64,000 nt of DNA from Linderina pennispora (GCF_002104995.1 NW_024468250.1:1302001-1366000); one strand, 5' to 3'; positions 29,298 to 42,900 are shown, numbered from the stretch's first letter. Program-made: numbers and translations. The notes: a model not told the origin generated them from the sequence alone.

Positions 29298-30737
29298 TTA
29301 ATAGACTAGTTCAGCAAAGTCGCTCCAGAACTCGTTCTTCAGGACGCTGTCCATTACCGAAGGTGTGTCACAGAAACTGACAAGAATATCTTTGCTCGGA
29401 GGCGGTGAAGGAAGAATAATGCAAACACGCATGCATAATTCAGGATGTATTGTCGAAAATGCTTGAACGCCGTGGCCAAAGTCCGCATCGTACATCTTGA
29501 TAGACGTTATATTGGTAGCTGTGGTCACAACCTTGTAGTTCATGGCAATGGTGAGGAAATCAGCGGCATATTCTACATCGGAATCAAGAATTTCAACAGT
29601 TTGTCTGATGCGCGGTGTGGTAAGCGCCAATAGCTGTGACCGAATCTGACCAGCAACCACCGAAATAGTTTTAGGAGTAATTGGCAAATGTGCCTGTTGC
29701 ATCGGGGTGAGAATAAATTCGCCGAAAGCCGGGTTGCCCATGTAGTTCAACTCTGTCATTCCGAGGTGACGACGATGGTTAATGACGACAAAAGTACAGT
29801 GTTCGCCCGCGACTCCATTGCTCTGATCAATTAGTCTTTCCAGCCATCCCTGACTCTTCCTTGTTGCAGCCTGTTCGTGGACCCTGTGCAAAACTGCAGA
29901 TATGATGTCATTAGTGGACAGGTATGTCCCCTGTGGCAGATACTCGAGTACCTGGCTACGAAGCCCGTCAATCCTGGCACGCGAAATCCGGAATAGATGC
30001 CCACGCGGTGAAGCAGAGCTGGTCAAATAGTTCATCAGCCTTCCGCGTTTGTTAGGAGAGAGCCACATAATGAAATCTGCCACGCGAGATTGAGCTGAAA
30101 GCACTTTGGTGGCGGTTTCACTAAGAGGTGCGCTCTCGCTCGGTAAATGGCTCTTGATGATATCAGCACCAAAGCAAAAGCTTACTTCTGCCACAGGCAC
30201 ACCGGATATCAGTGCACGCGTCTCATCTGCCCAGCGTCTGAGGAAAGTTAGAATGCTGGTAGCATCTGCAACTGTATGGTTGAAATTAATCGAAATAGCT
30301 GTTCCGCTGTTGTCCTTTAGTCGCACGACGTGGATATGCACAAGTTTAATCTTCCCTGTAACCTTGTCACAGCAGGGAAAGGGCCCAACAGGAACCAGAC
30401 CATCAGGCCATGTTGTGCGGCTGAATCCAGCAGACTGTATCTTGCTGAAATGCACCAAAGACTGCGACTCACGATATTCAGGCATATTCAGGTTGTCTTT
30501 GTCAACGACGACCTCCATTCCGCCACCTTGTGTAGGGTGAAGATTACCAGCGAACCAGGGACAGAGAGCAAGGGTCCGGTAGAACCCTTCCTCGAGCTTG
30601 TCGCTTGGCATGAAATCCTTATCACTAGACGTATTGGCATAGAAGAAGAGAAAACGCACGGTAATCTCCAACATTCGCATCTCAAATCGTCTGCAGGCAA
30701 ACCTCTTCGATTCAATACTGCTTACAAAGTGGTTCAT
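29298..30737 (-). CDS. BAHD/transferase-family acyltransferase
   Basis: This intact 479-residue protein belongs to the plant-and-fungal acyl-CoA-dependent transferase family. It has the catalytic HxxxD motif as NFNHTVADATS and a DFGWG-like structural motif as DADFGHG near the C-terminus. It should transfer an acyl group from CoA to an alcohol or amine; acceptor unknown. The length fits the family (about 430-480). A TATATA run lies just upstream of the start on the minus strand. Its stop is 14 bp from the Fanzor tail, so the element and gene are tail to tail. It is the nearest enzyme gene to the fatty acid synthase, which could supply acyl groups, but this link is only positional. Confidence 0.75.
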   Translation of the reverse strand: MNHFVSSIESKRFACRRFEMRMLEITVRFLFFYANTSSDKDFMPSDKLEEGFYRTLALCPWFAGNLHPTQGGGMEVVVDKDNLNMPEYRESQSLVHFSKIQSAGFSRTTWPDGLVPVGPFPCCDKVTGKIKLVHIHVVRLKDNSGTAISINFNHTVADATSILTFLRRWADETRALISGVPVAEVSFCFGADIIKSHLPSESAPLSETATKVLSAQSRVADFIMWLSPNKRGRLMNYLTSSASPRGHLFRISRARIDGLRSQVLEYLPQGTYLSTNDIISAVLHRVHEQAATRKSQGWLERLIDQSNGVAGEHCTFVVINHRRHLGMTELNYMGNPAFGEFILTPMQQAHLPITPKTISVVAGQIRSQLLALTTPRIRQTVEILDSDVEYAADFLTIAMNYKVVTTATNITSIKMYDADFGHGVQAFSTIHPELCMRVCIILPSPPPSKDILVSFCDTPSVMDSVLKNEFWSDFAELVY

Positions 30738-31195
30738 AGTAATGGGAATATATACTTTAAGTTGCTAATGACAAGATGAAAAGGTTTTGTTAGTCTTACC
30801 TCCAGTACTTATACCAGAAGCATCAGGGGATAGAGTGTGAGGAGGTTTACAGGCGAGAAACAGAAATGGAGTATAGTAGTATTCAAAACAATTGGCCAAT
30901 AGGTTTTTAGCTGAAATAGTGCATTGTTTAACATGATGGTGTTAGATATGAAGGAAAGGGAATATAAATTGGAATAGCTGCTTAATATAAAGCTCAGGGA
31001 ACAGAGGAAAACGAAGAGAGAAGACAAGGGGGGCTAGATAGGTTGTAGAACAATTAATTTCCCCTTGAATCATAATGGCGATGTGTCGGTGATAGGTGCC
31101 ATGTTTTCATTGGCCGATAGTATGCGATAGTCGAGGAAGTATCCTCTGTTGACTTCTGTCAGCTGAGCATTAACACCTATATTGTTACTTGGTTG

Positions 31196-31241
31196 TGTCT
31201 GATCAGCCACCTCATTTCTCGTGCTCGGTCCTCCGAGTAGA
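31196..31241. repeat. 46-bp direct repeat, copy A
   Basis: TGTCTGATCAGCCACC-type sequence, 46 bp with one mismatch to copy B at 33585-33630. Weaker similarity continues about 100 bp on either side. On the minus strand both read LLGGPS(T/A)RNEVADQT, followed by diverged sequence with stops, so they look like relics of one duplicated gene I do not recognise. Confidence 0.7.
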
Positions 31242-31689
31242 CGAGAATCGACACCCATGTGGCCGTTGATACTCAACTGGCCAGGAACGCAATAGTGACT
31301 ATGCCTTCAGCCATTTGTCTATGTGGAGGTTATCCACATGCCGAACACCATGCATCTAGGTCTGGATCCTAGTTACTAATTATATAGAGAAACTTGATTG
31401 GGAACGACCCCACGGAGCCGTCTGAACTACCTGGCTAAGTGCAATGGCATCCATACTTCACCAAATTACATTTGGTGATCACATTACTGCCGCTCAAGCC
31501 CAACGACTATGCGAACCAGCCAATCTGGAAGATGAGACAAGTCCAGGAGTAGTCTGGGTAGGATTCATCTTTTTATATTTGTTGAATATGTGGGGGTTTG
31601 AAGTTATATTTAATACTGAAGAAAAAAAGAGAAAAGGGAATAGACGAGTTTTGCAGTGGAGTCTTCAATACGGCCGTCTGTGCAACTTA

Positions 31690-31872
31690 TCAGAGGCTAG
31701 ACTCTACCTCCATATCGTAGGCTGTAGCGGGGCTCTCGTTGGCACCTGGATTGCTGTCACCTGATTCGGCTGACATGTCGACGTCAGGGACAGCCGCAGC
31801 GGGTGCGCAACAAACTGTCAAGCTATGGTATCTTAATCCAGAAATATGCGAGCGTTGTGAGCGTATCAGCAA
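31690..31872 (-). CDS. small ORF behind the duplicated promoter arm
   Basis: A 60-codon frame starts about 80 nt downstream of the TATA box at 31952-31958 on the minus strand and ends DMEVESSL. It may be a truncated gene that kept its promoter. No family recognised. Confidence 0.25.
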   Translation of the reverse strand: MLIRSQRSHISGLRYHSLTVCCAPAAAVPDVDMSAESGDSNPGANESPATAYDMEVESSL

Positions 31873-32054
31873 TAGAAAGTGACAAAGTCAAGGAATATAT
31901 ATTGATGAAGAAAGCTAAAGAAAAGTAGGAAAGGAGAGGCGAGCGAAAAGGTTTTATACCATCGCTCAGGTGGCACAACCAAAAAGAAGAAAGAAAAAGA
32001 ACAACAGGATGAAAACTATGTAGTTCGCAGTAATCGGATCTTGAGATTCTAACA
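31837..32054 (-). repeat. inverted promoter-like repeat, left arm
   Basis: About 218 bp that match, inverted and at an estimated 80-85% identity, the segment at 45073-45303. It holds TATAAAA (31952-31958, minus strand) preceded by GCGATGG and followed by a C/T-rich initiator region, so it looks like a core promoter firing leftwards, away from FAS. Confidence 0.75.
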
Positions 32055-33584
32055 TCGCTCCACTCAATTCACTAGCGTAGTCAGCATCCTGCCTGCTCGC
32101 CCACCAAGCAAGGATGTGTATGTCTCAATTACTGGCACGCCAGCAGTGCTTGAGAGCATTTGCAATAACAAGTTTTGGAGACGATTTGCCAATTTCGTCT
32201 ATTTGAATTAATTGCCGGAGCTGGAATGCCAAGCCACTCCTACACGATCATAAACCAGATCAGGCACGCTCAGAAACAGACTCAAGGAGGGCAGGTGGCC
32301 TCTCTTTTATGTTTCTTAGACACTATTTAGTTCTATTTCCTATATATGCTTGTAAAAGCTTGTTCTGAAAGAAAAAAGCACTAGATATCTCGCGCTCGCA
32401 ATGCCAGCCTACCTCTATGTAAGACAAACAGTGTTTGGTTTAGATGGAGGTCAGGGCTGCTGATACATGTAGTTTACTCGGCTCTACATTGCTTGTTGTG
32501 TCCGGCCTCGGAATCGCTCTTGTGCAAGCTTTTGAGAGCGGAATTTTTGAGAATCCAAAGCTGCCTGGCGCTATTGTAATGTAGAAGTTGTATGTATTCG
32601 CATACTTGAAAGGAGGACTGTGCGAGAAAAAAAGTATTGTATCTGCAGAGCGTGTCATGCACACTTGCTGTGAGGCTCAGAGGAGTGCAAATCCTTTCGA
32701 CTAGCCAATAGCGCACTAGCGGATGGTTGGCCACTTTTGGATACTAAAATCCTAAGCAAAGCAAGATATACTGAAAAGGACCGAAAAATCTCAGGAAATA
32801 AATGCCCGTTTATGTATGGCGTTTGTCTTTTAAAATAGTGTATGGGGCTATTGTATCCCAGGGATTGAGGGTCATGTGCTCTATTAATCCTATGACCGGC
32901 TGGTGTGGGAACTGTCCCTGAAACATGAGGCCAGGGAGGGGGAGCTGTCGACACTGAAACAGTAAAATGCTTTTACACCAGTATGGCCAAGCCAAACACA
33001 TACATTATTAGATCCCCCGAGTCCACCCGGCCCCCTTTTCTCCTCACTCGCCTTTAATCGGGATTATTTTCCGAAATATACGCTTGTGAATACTTGTTTC
33101 TATCTTTGGGGGTTAATTATATGGTACTTAGCTTTTGTATGAAGTTTCCAGAGAGGAAGCAGCTTTCGTCCTACTGGGAAGCATAGGTGGGTAAAGGTAT
33201 TGTGGCATACATTATGTCTGCAGCCGTTTTCCACCTCCTTCCCTGACAATTGTGTTTCCTTTTCCCATTCCAACTGTACATACCATCCTCTACTGTGATG
33301 TTGGGGTGGTCGGCGAGTCGGCATTGTTTGCTGTGTTGCGTATAAATGGGTGAAGTGTCTGGTTGGAATAGTGCTTTTTTCAATTTTAGAGAACGGAATG
33401 GGAGAGAGCTTAAGAAAGGATACTAAAATAGGTTGTAGAGAAACCACACCTATCTTGAACATGGTGACATCGTCTCGATGCTGGGTGACATATTGTCGTT
33501 GGCTGGTGATATGCCATAGTCGGTGGGGTCTCCTCAGCTAGCTTCAGTTAGCTCAGTGTCAATATCTAAGCTGTCACCTGTTTT
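32055..33584. other. non-coding interval upstream of FAS
   Basis: Only short unsupported frames. No gene recognised. Confidence 0.45.
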
Positions 33585-33630
33585 TGTCTGATCAGCCACC
33601 TCATTTCTCGCGCTCGGTCCTCCGAGTAGA
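33585..33630. repeat. 46-bp direct repeat, copy B
   Basis: Pairs with 31196-31241 (one mismatch). It lies about 350 bp upstream of the FAS start. Confidence 0.7.
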
Positions 33631-33859
33631 CAGGGGTTGGCATTTATGTGGCTGTTGGTGTTCAAATGGCCAAGGGCACCACACTTGAGCATAATACAGC
33701 AGCTAGGTTGAAGCCAATGCATGTGTGAATAAAAGGTCAGTACAATTGTGTGAATATTATTTGTGGCTACCTCTGCGGGAAGCTCTATGCTCCTGAGGTT
33801 TCAAAAATTGTTTTGCAAACTTTGTAGTGGCACCATCCAAAGTAGTTAGCTAGAGCTCC

Positions 33860-33867
33860 TATATATA
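33860..33867 (+). promoter_or_regulatory. TATA element of FAS
   Basis: TATATATA lies 116 nt before the FAS ATG, followed by a pyrimidine-rich leader. Confidence 0.5.
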
Positions 33868-33982
33868 TGCAGTGGTTTGCTAAAGAAAATCGTCTCGCTA
33901 TCTCACTTTTCTTGCAAACATTGCACATCTTAACCACTCAAGAACCAACTCTTACAGAGCATACTTCAACATCTCCCGCAGA

Positions 33983-36900
33983 ATGAACCTGTTTATCTGC
34001 AAGGTCGCACTCGCATCTGGCGGGGTGGCAACTAACATCCCCATTCCTGGTGACAACTTCCCTGTCGTCAAGGAGCTCGCTACGTCTTTTCTGGATGGCG
34101 GTCCTCCTGCTGTCTCTACGGAAATCGAACTCGTCGCACTCTTTTTGGCATACTGCAGCTCCCGTAATCCCGATGTGGCCGTTGTCGTGTTCCTTCACCT
34201 CCATCAAGGATTCTGTCCTGACGAGAACATCCACGTTGTGGTCCAGCAGCTGAACCTGTCTGCTGAGCAAGCGCGCACCGTCCTGAAGGGATACTATTCG
34301 GTCTGGAACATCCTTGAGGCGCGCCAGCTGCTGCCCGAAGTTCCTGTTCCCGCCATCTTCTCGGATGTGAACATCAGGCTTGCTGTCATGTTTGGTGGGC
34401 AGAGCGGAGCAGAAAGCTGCCTTGACGAAGCAGGGTGGCTTCTTGACGTTTATGGCCCGCTGCTGTCAGATTTTGTTACCCATATGTCTGACTTCCTCAA
34501 GCGCGAATCCGCCAACCCCCTAATGGCGAAAGTTCATTCGCGCCCACTAGACATTGGTAGCTGGCTTACTTCTCCCGATGCAATGCCTGATGCCAGGTAT
34601 CTGGCAATGTCACCAGTTGCAATACCCATACTAGGACTAACTCAAGCGATGCATGTGACTGTCTTGTATAAGGCACTCCATGTAAACCCAGGCGACCTTG
34701 TCTCACGCTTTAATGGTAAGCACACATCATTCATCACTGGTTCCAGTGTATGCCAAACGTCGGTATTCATCATTACTAACTGTTCATTTTTTACATCTGT
34801 AGCTGCAATTGGACACAGCCAAGGTATATCCATGGCTGCTGCCTTTGCTTCCGTGACTGACGAGGCATCATTCTATGCCATCACCGAGAAGATTCTCGGT
34901 ATCCTTCTTGCGATACCAGCGATTTCACGGCTTGATTTCATTTCCAACGCATCGCAGACAGACATTTGTGGACCTCCCTTATGCTCTGGTGAACTCTCCA
35001 TGCCCATGGTCTCTGTTCGTGGCCTGGATAAAGCAACGTTGGAGTCGTTCATTACTGCGTTTAATGCGGATCGCACAGACGACACGTCAAGGGTCAATTT
35101 GACCCTAGTCAATGGCCCCTCAGACTTTGTCATTTCTGGACACCCAGGCGCTATTTCCCACTTTGATTGTTTCATCAGCATGCACACAACCTTGCCAACA
35201 GTGGATCAGTCGTGCATCCAATTTTCTCAGCGCAAGCCAGTTGCTGTCGTTAGTCCGCTTAGCATATCTGAACCGTACCACTGCGATCTCCAACTAGAGA
35301 ACGCGTTTAAGGTGTACGAGTTTGCAGCTGCTAAGGGGTGGATCCTTCACGCTGACACTCTTCGCATCCAAGTCAATGGTGGAGATGATGGGCACGATCT
35401 TCGCGACGAAGCTGATCTCACTCGGTTCTTGATTGACAGCATGGTTATGCACCGTGTCAACTGGCCGGCAGCCGTCAACAGCACTGATACCGCGTTTATC
35501 ATCGACTTCAGTCCAGGTGGCTTCAGCATCTTTGGGAAATACACCAGAGACATTCTGGACGGCTACGGCAAAACCGTCATCAGCATAAGCTCGCTTATTG
35601 CTAACACTAAGTCGCGCATGGGGTCTAAGGCCGATTTGTTCAAGCGGAATATATCCGACGTCTTCTCGGCGCCCAACTGGCAGAGCGCTTTCGGTCCACG
35701 CCTTGTTCGAACCGCACATGACGGCCAGCTTCATATTTGCACCCGCATGTCGCTCGCTCTTGGACTCCCGCCTGTGATGGTTGCAGGGATGATGCCGACT
35801 ACGCCCAACGAGCACTTTGTCGCAGCTATCAGCAATGCTGGGTACTATGTCGAGCTTGCCGGCGACGGGATGTTTAATGAGAAGCTGTTCTGCGAGAAGG
35901 TTGAGAACTTGGTCAATCGCCTTGAACCTGGTAGAGGATTCGCTTTTAGCGCCGTCTACATGAACCAGAAGCAGTGGGTGTTCCAATACCCAGGTATCCT
36001 GCATATGCGTCGAGAGGGAGTACCGATCACAGGGCTCCATATTAGTGGTGGTGTTCCCTCAGTTGCTGTCGCCAACGGGATAATTGCGAACTTGCGCAAT
36101 GCGGGCATAAAGCATGTTGCCTTCAAACCCGGGTCAGTGGCTACAATTCTCCAGACACTCGCGATCGCTGGGGCAAACCCTGACTTCCCAGTCATTATCC
36201 AGTGGACTGGCGGTCGCGGTGGTGGCCACCATTCGTGTGAAGACTTCCACAAGCCAATTCTGGAGACCTACAGCAAGATCCGGTCACTGCCGAACACCAT
36301 CCTGGTCGTTGGGTCAGGGTTCGGCGATGCCGACAGCATTCTGCCATATCTCTCCGGCCAGTGGAGTGTCCAGTTTGGATATGCGCCTATGCCTGTTGAT
36401 GGAGTATTGTTAGCTTCATGCGTCCTCACTGCAAAAGAGAGCGCCATATCCCTGGAAGCAAAGGAGCTCATTGCGGCAGCTACTGGCGTTGAGGACAGCG
36501 AGTGGGAGTCGTCATATACTGGCAATGCTGGCGGAGTGATATCAACGCTGTCCGATTTTGGAGAAAATGTCCATCTTCTAGCTACTCGAGCTGCGCTGAC
36601 TCTCAGAGAGTTGAACGACATGATATTCTCAAAGCCCCTCGCTGACCAGCTGCCGACAATCATGGCAAACAAGGATCATATCATTAAGCGGCTCAATATT
36701 GACTGTGCGCGGCCATGGTTTGGCAAGAAATCCGACGGCCGGGTGGTTGATCTGGAAGAGATGACGTACCTGGAAGTACTCAATCGACTCATGGAGTTCA
36801 TGTACGTCGCAGATAAGTCCAAATGGTTGGATGTGTCCTACTGCAGACTTTTTGGGGAATTCATTTCGAGGGTTGAGGACCGAGTGTCTGGGGCAGAAAC

Positions 36901-39900
36901 CACCCGAGCATTTAAGTCTGATATACAGCTTCAAAATCCATCCGGGATCATTAATTGGCTGGTCAAAAACTACCCAGAGATAAGCTGCGCTCTTATTGCG
37001 CTTGAAGATGTTCAGTATCTGGTCTGGCTTTGCAAGCGTTCTGGGACCAAGCCAGTTCCATTCGTTCCTATCCTCGACGCCGACCTGCATGTCTGGATGA
37101 CAAAGGACATGTATTCACAGGCTGAGGATTTGGATACAGTTGTTGACAGAGATGTCCAGCGCACCGTTGTTGCCCTGGGTCCTGTGTCTGCAAAATATGT
37201 TACCACAGTCAACGAGCCAGTCAAGGATATACTCGACCGTGTTTACACCGGGCTAGCGGAGAATCTTAGCAAGTGGGATTTCGATAAGGATGCATCTCTA
37301 GTCCGTCCTTGCGAGTACCTTGCACCAGAGCCTTTTCCAGTATCGCTCCCTACCTCAGTTGCAGTGGCTGTTGATGAATCAAGCCGCATATACAAGCTTC
37401 CAACTGATGCAGCACTGCTTCCGGATCATGATGTATGGCTAGAGGCCCTGGCTGGTCCTACTCAGAGCTGGCTTCGTGCACTTCTCACATCGCCAGTTGT
37501 AGCTCGTAAGTCACTGTATGCTGCAAATCCAATAAGGCAGGTTCTGCGACCGATGGAAGGGCAAACAGCGGAAGTGGTCTTTGATGACGATAAGCCGGCC
37601 AAGCTCGATATCCACGGACCAACTGGGTTATTGGACATTTGTGTGCAGTTCGATGGCGAGAAGAATATTCTGGTGAATATTTACCATCGGATTGGCGAAG
37701 AGCAGTTTGAGATTCAGTTCCCCTACATCTACACGCCATCCAGACCTACAGCACTTGTTGCTGAAGACGTTGAGGGCCGGGACTTGTCATACCGCAATGC
37801 GTTCCTTGACATCTATGGAATAGCAGCTGAGTCCGCCGACATGGGCGGGAGTAGTCTATATCGACTCTTTTCGGATATTGAGCACAAGTCATTCGCTGTA
37901 ACGGAAGACTTTGTTCAGAGATACTGCTCGAGTGTTCACAACTCATCAAAATATTATAAAAAAGCAGTTGGTGAGCAACATCTGGCTCCAATAGACATTT
38001 TCCTCAGCGCCATGGCCAAGCAAATGGTTTCTATTATGACCACCCCTCCACTTCATCAAGGACTTGTTAGAGTTCTCCATCAATACCATAACGCCGAGTA
38101 TGTATCAGGTGTGGCGCTACTGCGTGTAGGAGATACCATTGACTACCAAGTAGCACTTACTGCTCTTGAGAATATGGATTCAGGTCTGAAAATCACACTT
38201 ACGACAAAGTTTCACCGTGAAGGAGCACTCATTGCCACGTCTAAAGATGTCCTCATCTCGCCTAACCAGCATGTGACATACAGCCAGACGTTCCGATCAG
38301 GTGATGAACCTGTACGACGCATGCTAATTATATCTGATGTGATGCCAGCAGTTCTTGAATCCAATGAGTGGTTTACTTGCAAGGAATCCCCTGAACCGTT
38401 CAAGATCTTGCCTGGCGATATTCTGGAGTTCAAACTTCATTCTCTGTACCAGTTCAGATCCAAGAATCTGTATTCCAAGATCAAAACAGCTGGACCTGTG
38501 TATCGTTTACAAACCTATGGGGAATTCGAGCACATCGCTGATGTCTATTACGAGGGAGATGGTGTTTGTGGAAACCCTGTCCTACAATATCTAGACGAAA
38601 ATCATTTAGAGAGTATTGGTTTTGTGCCTATTGAGCATGGGGGAACGGCATCATGGCAAGCAGGAAATTCTGGCATCTTGTCTATGAATGCTCCATCAGA
38701 GAACTGGGAGTTTGCGCATGCTTCTGGCGATCAGAACATGCTGCATACTAATCCGTATATAGCTGCATATCTGGGAGAATCGGAAATGCTCTGCCAAGGT
38801 ATGTGGACATCTGCTGCAACCCGTGCTATTGTCGAACGAGTTGTTGCTGATAACGACCCTCGGCGCATGCGCTCATACAGCGTCCAGTTTGTTGGAAAGG
38901 TCTATCCAAACGACAAACTTCGGGTGGAGCTGGCTCACACGGGAATGAACGACGGATACATGGTTATCGATGGCAAGACGGTAAACCAGAATGGGGAAAC
39001 AGTGCTGACGCTCACAGCTGAGGTTGCCCAGGCAAAGACTGCATATGTCTTTACTGGCCAGGGGTCACAGTTTGTTGGCATGGGGATGGATCTATACATG
39101 TCATCCACAGCTGCTAGAGATGTGTGGGACCGAGCTGATAGACACATGTTGAATAACTATGGTGTCTCGCTACTGAAAATAGTCCAGGAGAATCCGAGAG
39201 AGTACTTGGTTAAACTCGGTGGCAAGAAAGGCACACCAATTCGTACAAACTACCTCTCTTTGGTACGTGAATTTGATGGCAAGATAGAGCAGCTGATTCC
39301 GGAGATCACTCAGTCATCGAAATCATACACGCACCGGTGTTCAAATGGCTTGCTCAATGCGACACTGTTCACACAGCCGATCCAGACGGTGATGTCGCTA
39401 GCTCAGGCTGCAGACATGCGTGCTCATGGTCTTATTCAGGACGATGCTATTTTCGCTGGCCATTCGCTTGGTGAGTTTGGGTCACTCGCAGCAATTGCTG
39501 AAATTGTTTCTGTCGAAGATGCGGTCGACATTGCTCTCTATCGCGGGCTTTTGCTCCATACATCAGTAGATCGGGATGCCAATGGCTGCTCCCAGTATGC
39601 GATGGTATCTGTTCACCCGCAGCTTGTTGGAAACAACTTCAGCGAGGCCAATCTACTCCAAATAGTTGACCGTATTCGTGAACGAAAACAGCAGCTCCTT
39701 GAGGTTATCAACTACAACGTTCGTGGACAGCAATATGTTGTCACAGGACATGTGGAAAGCCTATATATCATGTGTATGGCTGTAGAAGAGCTCTCGTTAA
39801 GCTTTCTGTCATTAACAGAGTCGAGAGTGGATGATCTAATATCAAGCACTATCGATGATATACTGGCTTCCCATCCTAATGAACAGATATTGCAAAATGG

Positions 39901-42900
39901 CCGAGCGACAACCGTAATCCTTGGTGTTGATGTTCCGTCGCATTCAAGTCAGATGGCTACAAGTATTGATACGTTCCGCAGTTTGCTTGACCAAAGGATC
40001 CTACATATACAAAGGCTTCCCATATTACTCTGTGGGAGGTATATCCCCAACCTGACTGGGCAAACGTTTGCGATTACAAAGAAATACCTTGAATATGTCT
40101 ATACTCTCACCCGCTCACCAGTTATTGAGGATATCCTTCAAGTCTGGAGCACAGGTGATGATTGTCCGTCAAAGGAAATGGCATCAGTTGCACGGACTCT
40201 TCTTATTGAACTTTTATCTTTCCAGTTTGCTTCGTCAGTAAAATGGATTGAGACCCAGGACGTGATGTTCAATAGGTGTTCTGTGAAGCGCCTGGTTGAG
40301 ATTGGTCCAAGCTCAACATTGTGCCGTATGACAACCCAAACTTTGGAGAGCGACAATTGGTTGCGCAAAGAAACTGCTACTCTACATGCACTCAAGGATA
40401 AAGATGAGGTGTACTACATAGGTGCTCAAAGAGATGGTGTACCTACTGATCCATTGCTGCTAAGGTCAGCTCAGAGTTCAAGCACTAAACCGAGCATTCA
40501 AGAGAAACCATTTGAGCCCCAAATTCCTGCCGTGGAGAAACAGGTACCTTCGCTTCCTGTTCTGCCAGCTGTGGTCTCATCTGTTGATGATGTGCCCATT
40601 CCAATTATTGACATACTGGTAACAGTTATTTCACGAAAGCTCTCTATGGCTGTTCCTGAAATCAATCCCAACAAGTCGATTAAGGAACTTGTAGCTGGCA
40701 AGTCAATGGTGCAAAATGAACTATTTGGTGAGTTCCAAAAGGAATTTGGTAAGAAACTTCCTGATCATGCCGAGGAGCAGCCCATAGAGGAGCTTGCCAA
40801 GAAGCTTGGAAGCACTACGGACTCCCTTGGCAAGCACTCTCAGTCACTTGTTGGCAAACTGCTGACTAGCAAATTCCCAAGTGGGTTCACACTGTCAGCT
40901 GCTCGTTCTTATTTGATGGATAAATACGGGCTGGGTCCGCGCAGACAAGATGCCTTGCTACTATTGTCAGTTACTATGGAGCCACCAAATCGACTTGCTG
41001 ATGATAATGCAGCCCATATTTGGTTGGAGACAGCGGCCCAAAAGTATGCCAGACATGGAGGAATACCATTGACGGCTGCAACACAAACTGGAAATAGCAG
41101 TGGCAACATGACAAGTTCGGTTGTTATCAACAGCGCTGAATTTGACAAGGCTCAGAGGAACCAAAGAAAATTAATTCTGGATCAGATAGAGACGCTCGCG
41201 AGACATGCAGGCCATGATATGCGCCAAGGTGCCAGATCAGCTAATGAGCAGCAGTTGGAGATTGCAGCTCTCAAGCTCAACATTAATGAAATTAAACGAG
41301 AGGTTGGTGACAAGTTTATCGAAAAAACCAGAATGCAGTTTGATGCATACAAGGCTCGTCACTTTGACTCATACTGGAACTGGGCCCGTCAGGACGTGTT
41401 TGAATGGATCTCTGGCATTCTGAGCGGAGAGGACTCAAGCATGGACCGTGCTACGTATATGAAACGTATCCACATGCTCAAGAACCGGTCCAATCCTGGA
41501 CTGCTTTCGATGTTGCAGGCATTTATTGGGACTCTCAAAGCAGACTCTTGCCCATCTGCCCAACGCGCACTGAAGCAAACGGAGATTATCTATGCAGCGT
41601 GTAGGGAGTCAGAAAACGTGGCACCTGTCTATAAAGAGCTTTCGACCCCAATGCGACCACATACTGAGGTTACTCATAAAGGTGATATCGTCAGTTCCGA
41701 GATTCCTAGGGAAGGCGAGAAATCGATATGTGACTACATTAAGAGTATGAAAAACACCAACCAGGATGGATTGCCTTTGCTACATATGCATGAAAAGCAT
41801 GCTGGAAACACTTGGTCATATGACAAGGAGTTGACTGATGAATACTTCAGTTCGATGGAGGACGCGGCGGTAAACGGTATATCGTTTGAAGGCAAATGTG
41901 CACTGGTTACCGGGTGTGGAAAGGGATCCATTGGCTCAGGTTTGATCGAAGGCTTGCTATCTGGTGGAGCAAAGGTTATTGCCACAACATCCAATTATTC
42001 CCTGTCGTCAATCCGATTCTTCGAAGAGATGTACCGGAAGTTTGGTTCTCGCGGATCTGAACTGATTCTTGTCCCCTTCAACCAGGCATCATCATGTGAT
42101 GTAGAGGCCCTCATCCAGTATATCTACAATAAAGATGGCCTTGGATGGGATCTGGACTACATTGCCCCATTTGCTGCTTTCCCAGAACATGGCAAAGATG
42201 CAGCAAGTGTAGACTCCTATTCTGAGCTAACAATCCGTATCCTTCTGACTAATCTGTTCCGGATAATAGGACAGGTTAAAGCAGCTAAGATAAGGACTGG
42301 AAACATCCTTCAGCCATCGTTACTTATTTTACCACACTCGTACAACCGTGGAATGGTAGGCTATGATGGGATGTATGGTGAAACAAAGGCAGCCTTGCAT
42401 ACACTGTATAACCGTTGGCATTCCGAATCATGGTCAGACTATATCTCCATAACAGGGGGTGATATCGGATGGACTCGTAGCACAAACATGACATTTGGAA
42501 GTGCAAATGTGTATGCAACCATAGAGGAAATTGACATGCGTACGTTCTCTCGCGAGGAAATGTCTTTCAACATACTTTGCCTGCTATCACAAAGAATGGA
42601 AGAGGCAGCGCACAGCAACCCTGTGTTTGGCAACTTCAATGGCATGCGCAAGGTAAACGAAGGCTTTGGGAAAGATTTGGAGAAAAGTCGCTCTGAACTT
42701 AAAAGCGCTACCAACGAAAGAAAGGCAATAAGTGCAGCCTATTGCCTAAAACACATAGCGGAGAATACGGAGGCCATATTACAAGTGGAACAGGGAAACA
42801 AGACGATGCCCCGAGCCCAGCACAGAATCGACGCACCACTTGTAAAGTCATATGAACAGCTCGAACACCTAAGATGTCTGGAGGGCATGCTTGACTTGGA

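Noticed and set aside
31444-31764. 106-codon plus-strand frame near the left promoter arm
   Set aside because: Composition changes abruptly inside it and no family is recognisable; probably chance or relic.
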